Source: Prevotella sp.
Lineage (GTDB): Bacteria; Bacteroidota; Bacteroidia; Bacteroidales; Bacteroidaceae
DNA: 6,807 nucleotides
Reading direction: 5' to 3'
Assembly (NCBI GenBank): GCA_020026195.1
Contig: JAHHQW010000079.1
Span: 1 to 6,807, forward strand
In this document: positions 1 through 5,760 of the stretch, in pieces
How the letters are laid out: every line of letters begins with the position of its first letter
Position numbering within the stretch: the first letter of the stretch is position 1
Program-made: the position numbers and the translations under genes
Notes under the pieces: generated by a model
The model's database searches: none
The model's input: only the letters and a program-made list of their open reading frames with translations
Told to the model about the DNA's origin: nothing

Positions 1-296
1 CTCCGATAATAGTAGTTTTCAGTTGCATTATTCCATATGTCTATATTGGTCAAAGCCTTTCGCTCGAAAAATTTGCTTGCAAAAATACCGGCCGTAGCTA
101 CTTCAGCCGCATTATAATGCTTTAAGACATTTGCGACCTGTTCACCATAATAACTTTCTGCTGCCACTTCGCTGCCAAATGCGGCAGCCATGGCAGCCAC
201 TGTCTTCGTATCATAGTTGACGCTGTAATATTGAGCTTCAGCTTTATACGAAAAGACAGTGATGAAGATTATAATTATGAACAAAAATCTTTTCAT
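1..296 (-). CDS. Exported conjugal-transfer protein, 5' part only (runs off left edge)
   Basis: The ATG is at 296-294 and 98 complete codons are present before the window ends, so the C-terminus is missing. The protein starts with a classic signal peptide: MKR, then an Ile/Phe-rich core at about residues 4-17, and a likely cleavage after AEA (residues 19-21), leaving a mature start of QYYSVNYDTK. The mature part is Ala-rich and helical in look, with a Tyr-rich stretch NYYYR at 94-98. The start overlaps the traG stop as ATGA (296-293), so translation is probably coupled to the ATPase. From memory it resembles exported proteins encoded just after traG in Bacteroidales elements (the TraI slot of CTnDOT-like operons). 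Position and export suggest a periplasmic pore or VirB5-like part, but that is inference. Export is confident, the exact family is not. Confidence 0.8.
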   Translation of the reverse strand, partial: MKRFLFIIIIFITVFSYKAEAQYYSVNYDTKTVAAMAAAFGSEVAAESYYGEQVANVLKHYNAAEVATAGIFASKFFERKALTNIDIWNNATENYYYR

Positions 297-3004
297 TGAA
301 TAATATCCCTTTTCTGTAGATTTAATACATGTCCTGTTTCATTTACTTTCTGTGCAAATGGTAAAGGAAGACTTATTCCACTTGCATCCCAATCACGGCA
401 GTATGCTGTGATTGCTTCTTGATGACTGCATTTCAATTCTGCTTTATACAGCTTCAGTGCTTCCTTTTCAGCTCTTTCTGTAGTATAGGTCATATAACAT
501 TCATGTGGTTCCTCTACACCATATACGTCACTTGTGGTACCACGACGAATAAAAACTTCCCGAAAGAAGCTTCTTCCATTTTTATTCTCGAGTCTATTGA
601 TGGTGAAGATCTTCTTGCAATCAACTTCGGTCAGACCTAAAATGGCTTTGATGCTATCGAATCTTTCTTTGAATTTATTCTGATCCAAAAGCATCACCAC
701 GTCAGAATTATTGATAATGGCCTCTTTAACGATTTCACTTCCGATGATATCTTGGATTTCCTGGGTAACAACTCCGACACTTGCCCAGAACTTACGAGCT
801 GTCTTATACATAAATTTGATGTATTCAGCCATAAGAGGGGAGGCAATCGCTTTCCACGCTTCCTCGATTACCAGAACCTTGCGGTTCTTCTTGATTCTCA
901 TTTTCTGAAGAAATACGTCCATGATAATCAAAGTCACCAAAGGGAACAGAATAGGATCTTCTTTGATACTGTCAATTTCAAAGACTATAAATGTTTCATT
1001 AAACAAGCTTCCGTCACTGTTTTCATTTAAAGTCTTTTCATGAATGCCACCTCTATAAAAGACTTTCATCATGAAACTGAAATTATGGATATCTATTCCG
1101 ACAATATTATTTTCATCGCAGATATCAGGAATTCTTTGCATTGAGTATTCGTAAAAAGAATTGAAAGACAAACTATCGACCTTCAGTTTCTTACGACGAT
1201 TTTCAATCATCTTAATTCTTTCATCAATTCGCTTTTTCCTTTCAGATTCAGGACTTGTATAGTCTGAATTTGAATTTCTGTCATCAATCAGTAAACTCTT
1301 GAATAGATCTTCATGTTGTGTTGGTGTAAAGCCTTCGAATCCATTGAAATAGGCATCGTAATATTCTGTTATTGTCTGCTCAATTAATCTTTCCTCAGTC
1401 TTGGTGACAACACCTTGGCTACCTTTCCAAATAAGAAGAACAAGACTCTTGAGAAAACCGATTTTTTCAACGTTGAATTCCTCCTTATTAATGAAAAAAG
1501 GGTTCATAGTCACAGGACGTTCCTCGGTATATGAGATATACTTTCCTCCTAAATATTCACATAGACCTTCGTATGAGTTACCTGTATCTACCATCACTAC
1601 ATCGGTTCCTTGTTCATACAACTGACGTACTACAGAGTTCATGTGAAATGACTTTCCGCTACCACTAGGCCCCAGGCAAAAGAAATTGGAGTTATCTGTC
1701 AACTTATGCTTGCCTTCTTTACCTGTGATATCAATGGCTACAGGAACACCTTGTCTATCTGTATAATAGATTTTAAGAGGAGTAACCTCACTATGCTGTA
1801 TATGTTCTTTGTACATAAGACAAGCTGCAGCATCAGCTAAAGTGAGAAAGCGGTCATAATCTTCACTCATTCTGAAACAATTTCCAGGGAATGAGCCAAC
1901 AAAGAGTTCTAACTGATTATAAGCTTGTTTAGATATATGAATTCCCATACGGCTGAAGCTGTTTTCCAAATGGTTGGTACATTTTTGAACATCAGCATCG
2001 ATAGGTACTGAAACTACTAAATTAAAATGGGTGTATGTTAATTGTTTATTCTCTCTAGCAACTACTTCCTGAACTCGCTTTATATCCTCTACGGCGATTT
2101 GATTGCTTGGATTAGGAATACTTGCATGACGGTTTTTCTTTTTGTCAAGCATTGCTAATTCACGCTTTTGATTTGGCAGATAGATAATCTGATTATACAC
2201 TACAGTTTGTGCAGGTATACTGTCTATTACTGACATAAGATCTACAGGCATATTGACGTTATTGACTTCAATATTCCTATATGGTCTTATAATAGATGGA
2301 AGATTACATTGATCGACATCAACGAGACTGTAGATTTTACATCTTTGGTCACCCATTGCGATTGAATCTCCATCAACTTTAAAGTTAGTCATAGAGAAAA
2401 TTTTATCCTTGAAGTTCATAGCGAAGAAGCGGTCTACATACAGACTTGCCTCTTTCTTATTCAAGTATCTTACACCAACTTTGGCATCTCGGAAAAGGTC
2501 GTGTACTTTTCGTACCTTCGTCAAGAACTCATTCCACTTCTTATTATCATAAGAAAACAGACGACTGCCTTTAGCTTCTTGAGTGATAGTCAGAAAACAT
2601 GACGTCTCTGTGAATTTTCTACCCTCAAAATATTTGAAATATGCTTCGGTAAGGAATTCTTGACTAGATCCTGTTTCATCCTTGAACTGTTTACGAACAA
2701 AAATATCTTGCTTATGAATGGCATATCCTTCTCCGAGAATTTGCATAGCTCCAGTCAGCAAATGAGTAAACTCATAATAAGCATCTATGTTTGCCGAATA
2801 TTTCTGTACAGGATTGTCAATCTGCAATATAGCAGAATATTCACCTTTCTTTGTGTATAGCACACCAATCCCAGCGTTATCTTCTATGGAATAATAAATA
2901 TCCTGGAAGATATTCTTTCGCTTTCCTCCTGTTCCAAAGGCATAAACGGATATAGCCATACCCAAACAGATTGCTAAAAATGTAAGTATGATATATAGAA
3001 CCAT
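293..3004 (-). CDS. traG: TraG, VirB4-type conjugation ATPase
   Basis: This 903-residue protein is the cytoplasmic motor ATPase expected to drive pilus and mating-pore assembly in a Bacteroides-type type IV secretion system. One hydrophobic segment at about residues 3-23 would anchor it in the inner membrane. The N-terminal half (about 30-430) is the VirB4/CagE-like region. A clear Walker A, GPSGSGKS, lies at 445-452 with catalytic Lys451. Walker B is VLVIEEAW, with acidic Glu714-Glu715. A downstream TQE (747-749) fits the conserved Gln motif of VirB4/TraG ATPases. A basic, possibly coiled stretch (ERKKRIDERIKMIENRRKK) lies between Walker A and B. Length agrees with the family. The ATG at 3004-3002 is the first start before the membrane segment. 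The gene follows traF after a structured 94-bp spacer and overlaps the next gene by ATGA. It is intact, with no frameshift. It is the secretion ATPase, not the coupling protein also called TraG in other systems. Confidence 0.95.
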   Translation of the reverse strand: MVLYIILTFLAICLGMAISVYAFGTGGKRKNIFQDIYYSIEDNAGIGVLYTKKGEYSAILQIDNPVQKYSANIDAYYEFTHLLTGAMQILGEGYAIHKQDIFVRKQFKDETGSSQEFLTEAYFKYFEGRKFTETSCFLTITQEAKGSRLFSYDNKKWNEFLTKVRKVHDLFRDAKVGVRYLNKKEASLYVDRFFAMNFKDKIFSMTNFKVDGDSIAMGDQRCKIYSLVDVDQCNLPSIIRPYRNIEVNNVNMPVDLMSVIDSIPAQTVVYNQIIYLPNQKRELAMLDKKKNRHASIPNPSNQIAVEDIKRVQEVVARENKQLTYTHFNLVVSVPIDADVQKCTNHLENSFSRMGIHISKQAYNQLELFVGSFPGNCFRMSEDYDRFLTLADAAACLMYKEHIQHSEVTPLKIYYTDRQGVPVAIDITGKEGKHKLTDNSNFFCLGPSGSGKSFHMNSVVRQLYEQGTDVVMVDTGNSYEGLCEYLGGKYISYTEERPVTMNPFFINKEEFNVEKIGFLKSLVLLIWKGSQGVVTKTEERLIEQTITEYYDAYFNGFEGFTPTQHEDLFKSLLIDDRNSNSDYTSPESERKKRIDERIKMIENRRKKLKVDSLSFNSFYEYSMQRIPDICDENNIVGIDIHNFSFMMKVFYRGGIHEKTLNENSDGSLFNETFIVFEIDSIKEDPILFPLVTLIIMDVFLQKMRIKKNRKVLVIEEAWKAIASPLMAEYIKFMYKTARKFWASVGVVTQEIQDIIGSEIVKEAIINNSDVVMLLDQNKFKERFDSIKAILGLTEVDCKKIFTINRLENKNGRSFFREVFIRRGTTSDVYGVEEPHECYMTYTTERAEKEALKLYKAELKCSHQEAITAYCRDWDASGISLPLPFAQKVNETGHVLNLQKRDIIQ

Positions 3005-3091
3005 GTATTAAGGAAAAATAGGGTAGATAAGCCCCCAAAAGAGCAGATCTACCCACGTTCAACATTCAATGCAGCCATGTATTACACATGG
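3001..3091 (-). promoter_or_regulatory. traF-traG spacer with dyad and 9-codon mini-ORF (candidate leader)
   Basis: Upstream of the hairpin, CCATGT (3091-3086) and ACATGG (3080-3075) form a 6-bp dyad with a 5-nt loop. An ATG in its second arm (3078-3076) opens a mini-ORF, M-A-A-L-N-V-E-R-G, whose TAG stop (3051-3049) lies inside the first arm of the hairpin. The 10-mer TAATACATGG around this mini-start (3084-3075) recurs exactly around the traG start (3010-3001). The CCATGT arm could therefore pair with either start region. A ribosome at the mini-ORF stop would cover the hairpin's first arm, as in leader-peptide attenuation. Nine codons can occur by chance and no clear ribosome-binding site is visible. 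Confidence 0.3.
3014..3054 (-). terminator. Terminator-like hairpin between traF and traG (possible attenuator)
   Basis: On the minus strand GGGTAGAT (3054-3047) pairs perfectly with ATCTACCC (3028-3021). The intervening 18 nt can form a further short stem (GCTC with GGGC, one G-U pair) after a 2-nt internal loop. The stem is followed by TATTTTTCC (3020-3012), a U-rich tail broken by one A. This is the shape of an intrinsic terminator, yet it sits inside an operon about 10 nt before the traG start codon. It could reduce read-through into traG, act as a processing or stability element, or control traG translation. The hairpin is visible in the sequence; its activity is inferred. Confidence 0.6.
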
Positions 3092-3098
3092 TTTGTTT

Positions 3099-3404
3099 TT
3101 ATATTTTCTTAGAATAGGCATAAATGAATACACCTTTTTTTGAAAGTTTTGTATGGAGACCTTTCCGCTGTTTCAAGAGAATCGATGCAATACCGCTGGT
3201 TAAAATGATTACGAGCAGAATGAGTCCGAGTAAGAATCCAGTAATGCAGTAGCCAATGATAAACCCAACTATAGCACCTCCAATTGTTCCGGCTGCCCAA
3301 TAAATGTATCGACCTTGAACACCCATAAATTCAAGAGGTCTTTGCAACCCCTTGAATATAGGATAATCGATATAGCCTTTGCTATTCTCTTTAATTTCAG
3401 ACAT
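3099..3404 (-). CDS. traF: TraF, VirB3-like inner-membrane protein (DUF4133-type)
   Basis: This is a 101-residue membrane protein of the Bacteroides TraF type, equivalent in place and shape to VirB3, which works with the VirB4 ATPase at the inner membrane. The N-terminal 32 residues are soluble and include YPIFKGLQRPLEFMGVQGRY, a family-like stretch. Two adjacent hydrophobic helices, about 33-54 and 56-77, are rich in Gly and Ile. The C-terminal tail is basic (LKQRKGLHTKLSKKG). The gene lies 12 bp after the second traE and before traG, giving the E-F-G order of CTnDOT-type transfer operons. The ATG at 3404-3402 gives the expected family length. No signal peptide is expected. The family call is confident; the VirB3 role comes from family position. 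Confidence 0.9.
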   Translation of the reverse strand: MSEIKENSKGYIDYPIFKGLQRPLEFMGVQGRYIYWAAGTIGGAIVGFIIGYCITGFLLGLILLVIILTSGIASILLKQRKGLHTKLSKKGVFIYAYSKKI

Positions 3405-3416
3405 AGTTGTGGCACA

Positions 3417-3782
3417 TTAGCCTCCGATACCGAAGAAGAGTGGGAGTGCCTGTGCTGCAGCGATAAGGAAGATACAAGCTCCGACCACCATCATGATCTT
3501 CTTCTTAACATCCTGTTCTTCATTGTTCATCGCAATGTATACAGAGATTGCTCCAACTACAGCAACGATACCAGCAATGGCGTAACAAAGTTTTACTACG
3601 ATAGGAACATACTTGACGATTTCTTCTGTAACCTGGGTAAGTGCTGTAGTACCAGCTGCATAGTCACCAGCCGTTGTCTGTGCCATAACAGGAGCACCAC
3701 CCAATAACAACATAAAGGCTAAAGCCCACAGGTTTTTCTTTGAACAAGCCTGTTTGAATTTTTGTTTAATCTTTTTGAACAT
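3417..3782 (-). CDS. traE: TraE-like pilin subunit, second copy (DUF4134-type)
   Basis: This 121-residue protein looks like a VirB2-type pilin precursor. A long basic leader (MFKKIKQKFKQACSKK) precedes a hydrophobic core at about 18-30 and a probable signal-peptidase site VMA-Q (32-35). The mature part has two hydrophobic helices, about 61-82 and 97-117, separated by a short polar loop with DVKKK, and ends in LPLFFGIGG. Residues 65-118 align without gaps to 54-107 of the neighbouring gene (3814-4149), with 27 of 54 identities counted by eye, so the two are tandem paralogues. The gap to the upstream copy is 31 bp and to traF 12 bp. This copy better matches the usual TraE pattern (mature start QTTAGDYAAG), so it is the likelier main pilin subunit; that choice is inference. 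Confidence 0.88.
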   Translation of the reverse strand: MFKKIKQKFKQACSKKNLWALAFMLLLGGAPVMAQTTAGDYAAGTTALTQVTEEIVKYVPIVVKLCYAIAGIVAVVGAISVYIAMNNEEQDVKKKIMMVVGACIFLIAAAQALPLFFGIGG

Positions 3783-3813
3783 AGTTTTTAAAATTAATTA
3801 CATGAAAAAATAT

Positions 3814-4149
3814 TTACCAAATTCTATAACCAAAGAATGCAGGGAGCACAATAGAAGCACTGATAATGAAAATGGCAGCTCCAAACAACATTAATACGGC
3901 TTTCTTTACACCGTCTTCCCCAATCTGCATTTTAATGGTAATCTGGAGAGCTCCAATGATTCCAACCACTGTTGCTATAGCGTAGCATAAATAGAGGACA
4001 TAAAGCATCATAGTCACAACATAATCATGCATGGATGCTAAAGCGTCTGCTCCCCAACTATAATTTACACTACCACATTTAGCAAACAGGGCCGAAGGAA
4101 CCAGACACACAATGAGCAAAAAAGTAAATTTCAGTCGCAAGACTCTCAT
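3814..4149 (-). CDS. traE: TraE-like pilin subunit, first copy (DUF4134-type paralogue)
   Basis: This 111-residue protein has a signal peptide at about residues 1-23 (hydrophobic core FTFLLIVCLVPSALFA), then a short polar region with Cys25, then two membrane helices at about 45-72 and 84-104 around a loop containing EDGVKK. It ends in LPAFFGYRIW. The two-helix core matches the next gene downstream (27 of 54 identities by eye), and the layout resembles VirB2-type pilins. The ATG (4149-4147) overlaps the stop of the upstream acidic protein gene as ATGA, which suggests translational coupling. It differs from its paralogue in having a shorter leader, a mature-side Cys and a Trp-containing tail, so it may be a minor or tip subunit rather than the main pilin. 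That specialisation is inferred only. Confidence 0.88.
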   Translation of the reverse strand: MRVLRLKFTFLLIVCLVPSALFAKCGSVNYSWGADALASMHDYVVTMMLYVLYLCYAIATVVGIIGALQITIKMQIGEDGVKKAVLMLFGAAIFIISASIVLPAFFGYRIW

Positions 4150-4598
4150 AATTCATTTATTACAGGTTTCCATTCTAGGTCAGGACGACCGGATAGTTTT
4201 CCTTTATTGAGCATAGCTTTGTATAGCTCTTCACTATTGTATGAATCAGACATGAATGACTCCACTTCGTCCAATTCTTCTTTTGCTATGGTTTTAAGAT
4301 TCTCTATTGCAGATGATTTCGGTTGATCATCTTCCGTTTTTGTATCTGTCTCTGCTGGTGGTGACTCTGTATCTGGCTCGAGATATTCTGTAGTGTACTC
4401 TTCATTACCGATACTGAAACCACTTTCACTTTCGGTAACATTGATGCCTTCATCCGCTTCTTTTTGGTCAACTACGAAAATCTCTACATCATCTTTGCGT
4501 TCCGACTTCTGTGTATTCAGATCTTTAAATATCATGAACGCATAGTAGAGAATATAGATGACAGTCAAGGCTACTGCAAATATAAAGTATGAATTCAT
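4146..4598 (-). CDS. Acidic N-anchored membrane protein, first gene of the transfer operon
   Basis: This 150-residue protein has one N-terminal membrane helix (about residues 4-23, FIFAVALTVIYILYYAFMIF) followed by a soluble domain that should face the cytoplasm, as basic residues follow the helix. Residues about 35-95 are very acidic and low in complexity (many Glu, Asp, Thr, Ser, Pro), so probably disordered. A more ordered C-terminal part (about 96-150) contains DEVESFMSDSYNSEELYKAM and ends in GRPDLEWKPVINEL. It is the first gene after the repeat-rich spacer, and its stop overlaps the first traE start (ATGA, 4149-4146). Similar small anchored proteins precede traE in other Bacteroidales transfer operons (the TraD-like slot), but I cannot assign a symbol. 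Operon position suggests a pore-assembly or regulatory partner; the function is unknown. Confidence 0.82.
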   Translation of the reverse strand: MNSYFIFAVALTVIYILYYAFMIFKDLNTQKSERKDDVEIFVVDQKEADEGINVTESESGFSIGNEEYTTEYLEPDTESPPAETDTKTEDDQPKSSAIENLKTIAKEELDEVESFMSDSYNSEELYKAMLNKGKLSGRPDLEWKPVINEL

Positions 4599-4608
4599 CT
4601 TTTTAGAA

Positions 4609-4746
4609 TATGATTTTAACTATGATTTTATTTTCGCACAAAGAAAAATCATATTTTTGAAAATTTAAAATATTATTCCACAAATCAGCATATTAGTCGT
4701 TTATTTAGTATGAAATATTAAAAATCATACTTTAATATCATACTTT
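4609..4746. repeat. Cluster of direct and inverted TCATACTTT / AAAATCATA motifs
   Basis: Plus-strand copies are TATGATTTTA at 4609-4618 and 4621-4630 (12-bp spacing), AAAATCATA at 4645-4653 and 4721-4729 (the inverse of the first pair), ATCATACTTT at 4724-4733 and 4737-4746 (13-bp spacing), and inverted AGTATGA at 4707-4713. A further inverted AAAGTATGA at 4584-4592 lies in the first codons of the next gene. Spacing near one helical turn and mixed orientation fit binding sites for a regulator. High AT content makes partial copies likely by chance, but the exact 9- and 10-base repeats are less so. Confidence 0.45.
4715..4738. repeat. 8-bp perfect dyad in the operator region
   Basis: ATATTAAA (4715-4722) and TTTAATAT (4731-4738) are perfect reverse complements flanking AATCATAC. 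The dyad overlaps the TCATACTTT direct repeats. With pure A/T arms it is a poor transcript terminator and is better read as a possible dimeric regulator site. The symmetry is seen directly; the function is inferred. Confidence 0.4.
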
Positions 4747-4774
4747 GGGGCATTTTGTATTTGAAAATGATAAC

Positions 4775-4806
4775 AAAAAAAGGGATGACTATTAAAGTCA
4801 CCCCTT
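4775..4806 (-). terminator. Rho-independent terminator after the primase gene
   Basis: On the minus strand AAGGGGTGACT (4806-4796) pairs with AGTCATCCCTT around a TTAAT loop (4795-4791). There is a single G-U pair in an otherwise perfect stem, and the hairpin runs straight into seven T residues (4781-4775). It starts 22 bases after the primase stop codon. This is a textbook intrinsic terminator and separates the ATPase/primase transcript from the transfer operon. Confidence 0.9.
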
Positions 4807-4827
4807 AATGAAAATTCTACTATAAGG

Positions 4828-5715
4828 TTACATCAACTTACCTCTTAATAAATCATTTAAATCCTTATAATTTTGATAACGAACAGATTCGTCTTTAACA
4901 CGAATCTCATACATTCCTCTGATTGTCTCTGTTGTTTTCTGACCAGCAAGGTCATTATCGAGATAGCAATGTATTACAGCATATTTACCTAACTCTTCAA
5001 GGCATTTCTTCAGATTACTTACAGAATTCAGGATAAGAAAATCTGTGTTTTCTGCTATACAGATTGTATCATTCCCTGTCCTTCTTAAAGTTTTATATGA
5101 AAGAAAATCCATGAAGCCCTCGAAAATACATATATGCTCCTGGTGGGTACAGCTGCTCATATAGATTAAGGTGATGTCTTTATTCTTCATGCATCCCTTA
5201 AAGTAAGCATTCCGTACTTCCAAACCTCTGGAGCGATTCTCGAAAGCTATTGCAAAATAGCGTTTCTTGCCCATGTTATAGTAAATCTCCTTACAATAAC
5301 GTCGGGCAACATCAACATCCACCATTCTTGATTTTACATAAGACAATAGAGCGACATTGTGCAGATCATGAATTTCAACATTGGTCATTACGTCTTCCAT
5401 GGGAGGAGCCTGAACTGACTGGGGCTTGATCCGCATAGGTGGAGCGACAGTGGCATGCTTTGCTATTTGGCTAAGCACAATACTCACGTCGTTCGTCTTA
5501 TACAGGAATTTCCCCAATTCTATGATATCACCACCTTCTGCAATACCGAAATCGTACCATTCGTTTAAGTGGTCATTCACTTTAAACGATGGAGTCCTCT
5601 CGTCTCTAAAGGGAGAATTGTACCAATATTGACCTCGCAAGACTCTCTTTACCTCATATCCGAGGAAAGAAAGATAGTCCACAAGTCGAATTTGTTTTGC
5701 TTCTAGAATATTCAT
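4828..5715 (-). CDS. Small TOPRIM DNA primase with cysteine-free CHC2-like N-terminus
   Basis: This 295-residue protein is a DnaG-type primase of the kind found on Bacteroidales mobile elements. Residues about 34-66 (SPFRDERTPSFKV then WYDFG..EGGDII) match the CHC2 zinc-binding domain of DnaG, but the usual Cys/His ligands are absent (SPFR for CPFH, DFGI for CFGC), so it should not bind zinc. The TOPRIM core follows: IFEGFMDFLS with Glu199, then YLDNDLAG with Asp253 and Asp255, the metal-binding acidic triad. YKDLNDLL near residues 283-290 is a common primase ending. There is no DnaB-interaction domain, so it is shorter than chromosomal DnaG. I chose the ATG at 5715-5713; the frame opens further upstream only through a TTG (5754) and an unrelated 13-residue extension. 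It follows the ATPase gene by 45 bp and probably shares its transcript. The expected role is priming of the transferred or replicating strand. Confidence 0.9.
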   Translation of the reverse strand: MNILEAKQIRLVDYLSFLGYEVKRVLRGQYWYNSPFRDERTPSFKVNDHLNEWYDFGIAEGGDIIELGKFLYKTNDVSIVLSQIAKHATVAPPMRIKPQSVQAPPMEDVMTNVEIHDLHNVALLSYVKSRMVDVDVARRYCKEIYYNMGKKRYFAIAFENRSRGLEVRNAYFKGCMKNKDITLIYMSSCTHQEHICIFEGFMDFLSYKTLRRTGNDTICIAENTDFLILNSVSNLKKCLEELGKYAVIHCYLDNDLAGQKTTETIRGMYEIRVKDESVRYQNYKDLNDLLRGKLM

Positions 5716-5760
5716 AATACCGTTCGGTTTAGTCCATCCTATATATATACCCAAACTAAA
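5716..5760 (-). other. ATPase-primase spacer with AAACT repeats and dyad
   Basis: The 45-bp spacer contains three tandem AAACT units reaching into the ATPase stop (5753-5767), a TATATATATA tract (5740-5749), and ACTAAAC (5755-5761, again at 5760-5766) as reverse complement of GTTTAGT (5727-5733). A 7-bp stem with the self-complementary TA tract in its loop could form just ahead of the primase start. No clear ribosome-binding site or promoter is visible. Any role in primase translation is inference. Confidence 0.3.

Larger units (their letters stand above)
4599..4774 (-). promoter_or_regulatory. AT-rich promoter/operator region of the transfer operon
   Basis: No gene fits in these 176 bases on either strand. 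The region follows a terminator and precedes the first transfer gene, so it should contain the operon promoter. I find no perfect Bacteroidota promoter (-7 TAnnTTTG with -33 TTTG). The nearest -7 candidate is TTTCTTTG on the minus strand (4646-4639), with one mismatch and no good -33 element at the right spacing. That would place transcription start near 4632 and give a leader of roughly 30 bases. Repeats within the region are listed separately and may be operator sites. The role is inferred from position, and the exact promoter is uncertain. Confidence 0.5.

Noticed and set aside
419..1625. Several plus-strand ORFs of 65-92 codons opposite traG
   Set aside because: These are shadows of the long traG frame; their compositions mirror the antisense of its codons and they have no independent start signals.
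2984..2994. Further AAGTATGATAT copy near the traG start
   Set aside because: It resembles the operator-region motif but is encoded by ordinary N-terminal hydrophobic codons (Ile-Ile-Leu) and stands alone, so chance is the simpler explanation.
2877..3065. 62-codon minus-strand ORF across the traF-traG spacer
   Set aside because: It overlaps the N-terminal coding region of traG in another frame and shows no recognisable features. The hairpin explains the spacer better.
3315..3707. 130-codon plus-strand ORF opposite traF and the second traE
   Set aside because: It is antisense to two well-supported genes. The product is Cys/His/Asn-rich without domain signs and has no supporting context.
4599..4774. 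Origin of transfer or replication iterons in the AT-rich spacer
   Set aside because: Repeats are short, irregular and mixed in orientation, and no relaxase gene or nick-site-like sequence is seen next to it. Position favours a promoter/operator region, though an origin cannot be fully excluded.
5716..5754. TTG start at 5754 extending the primase by 13 residues
   Set aside because: The extension (MGIYIGWTKPNGI if TTG is read as Met) is encoded by the TATATA-rich spacer and is not primase-like. The ATG at 5715 begins the usual MNILEAKQI-type N-terminus.
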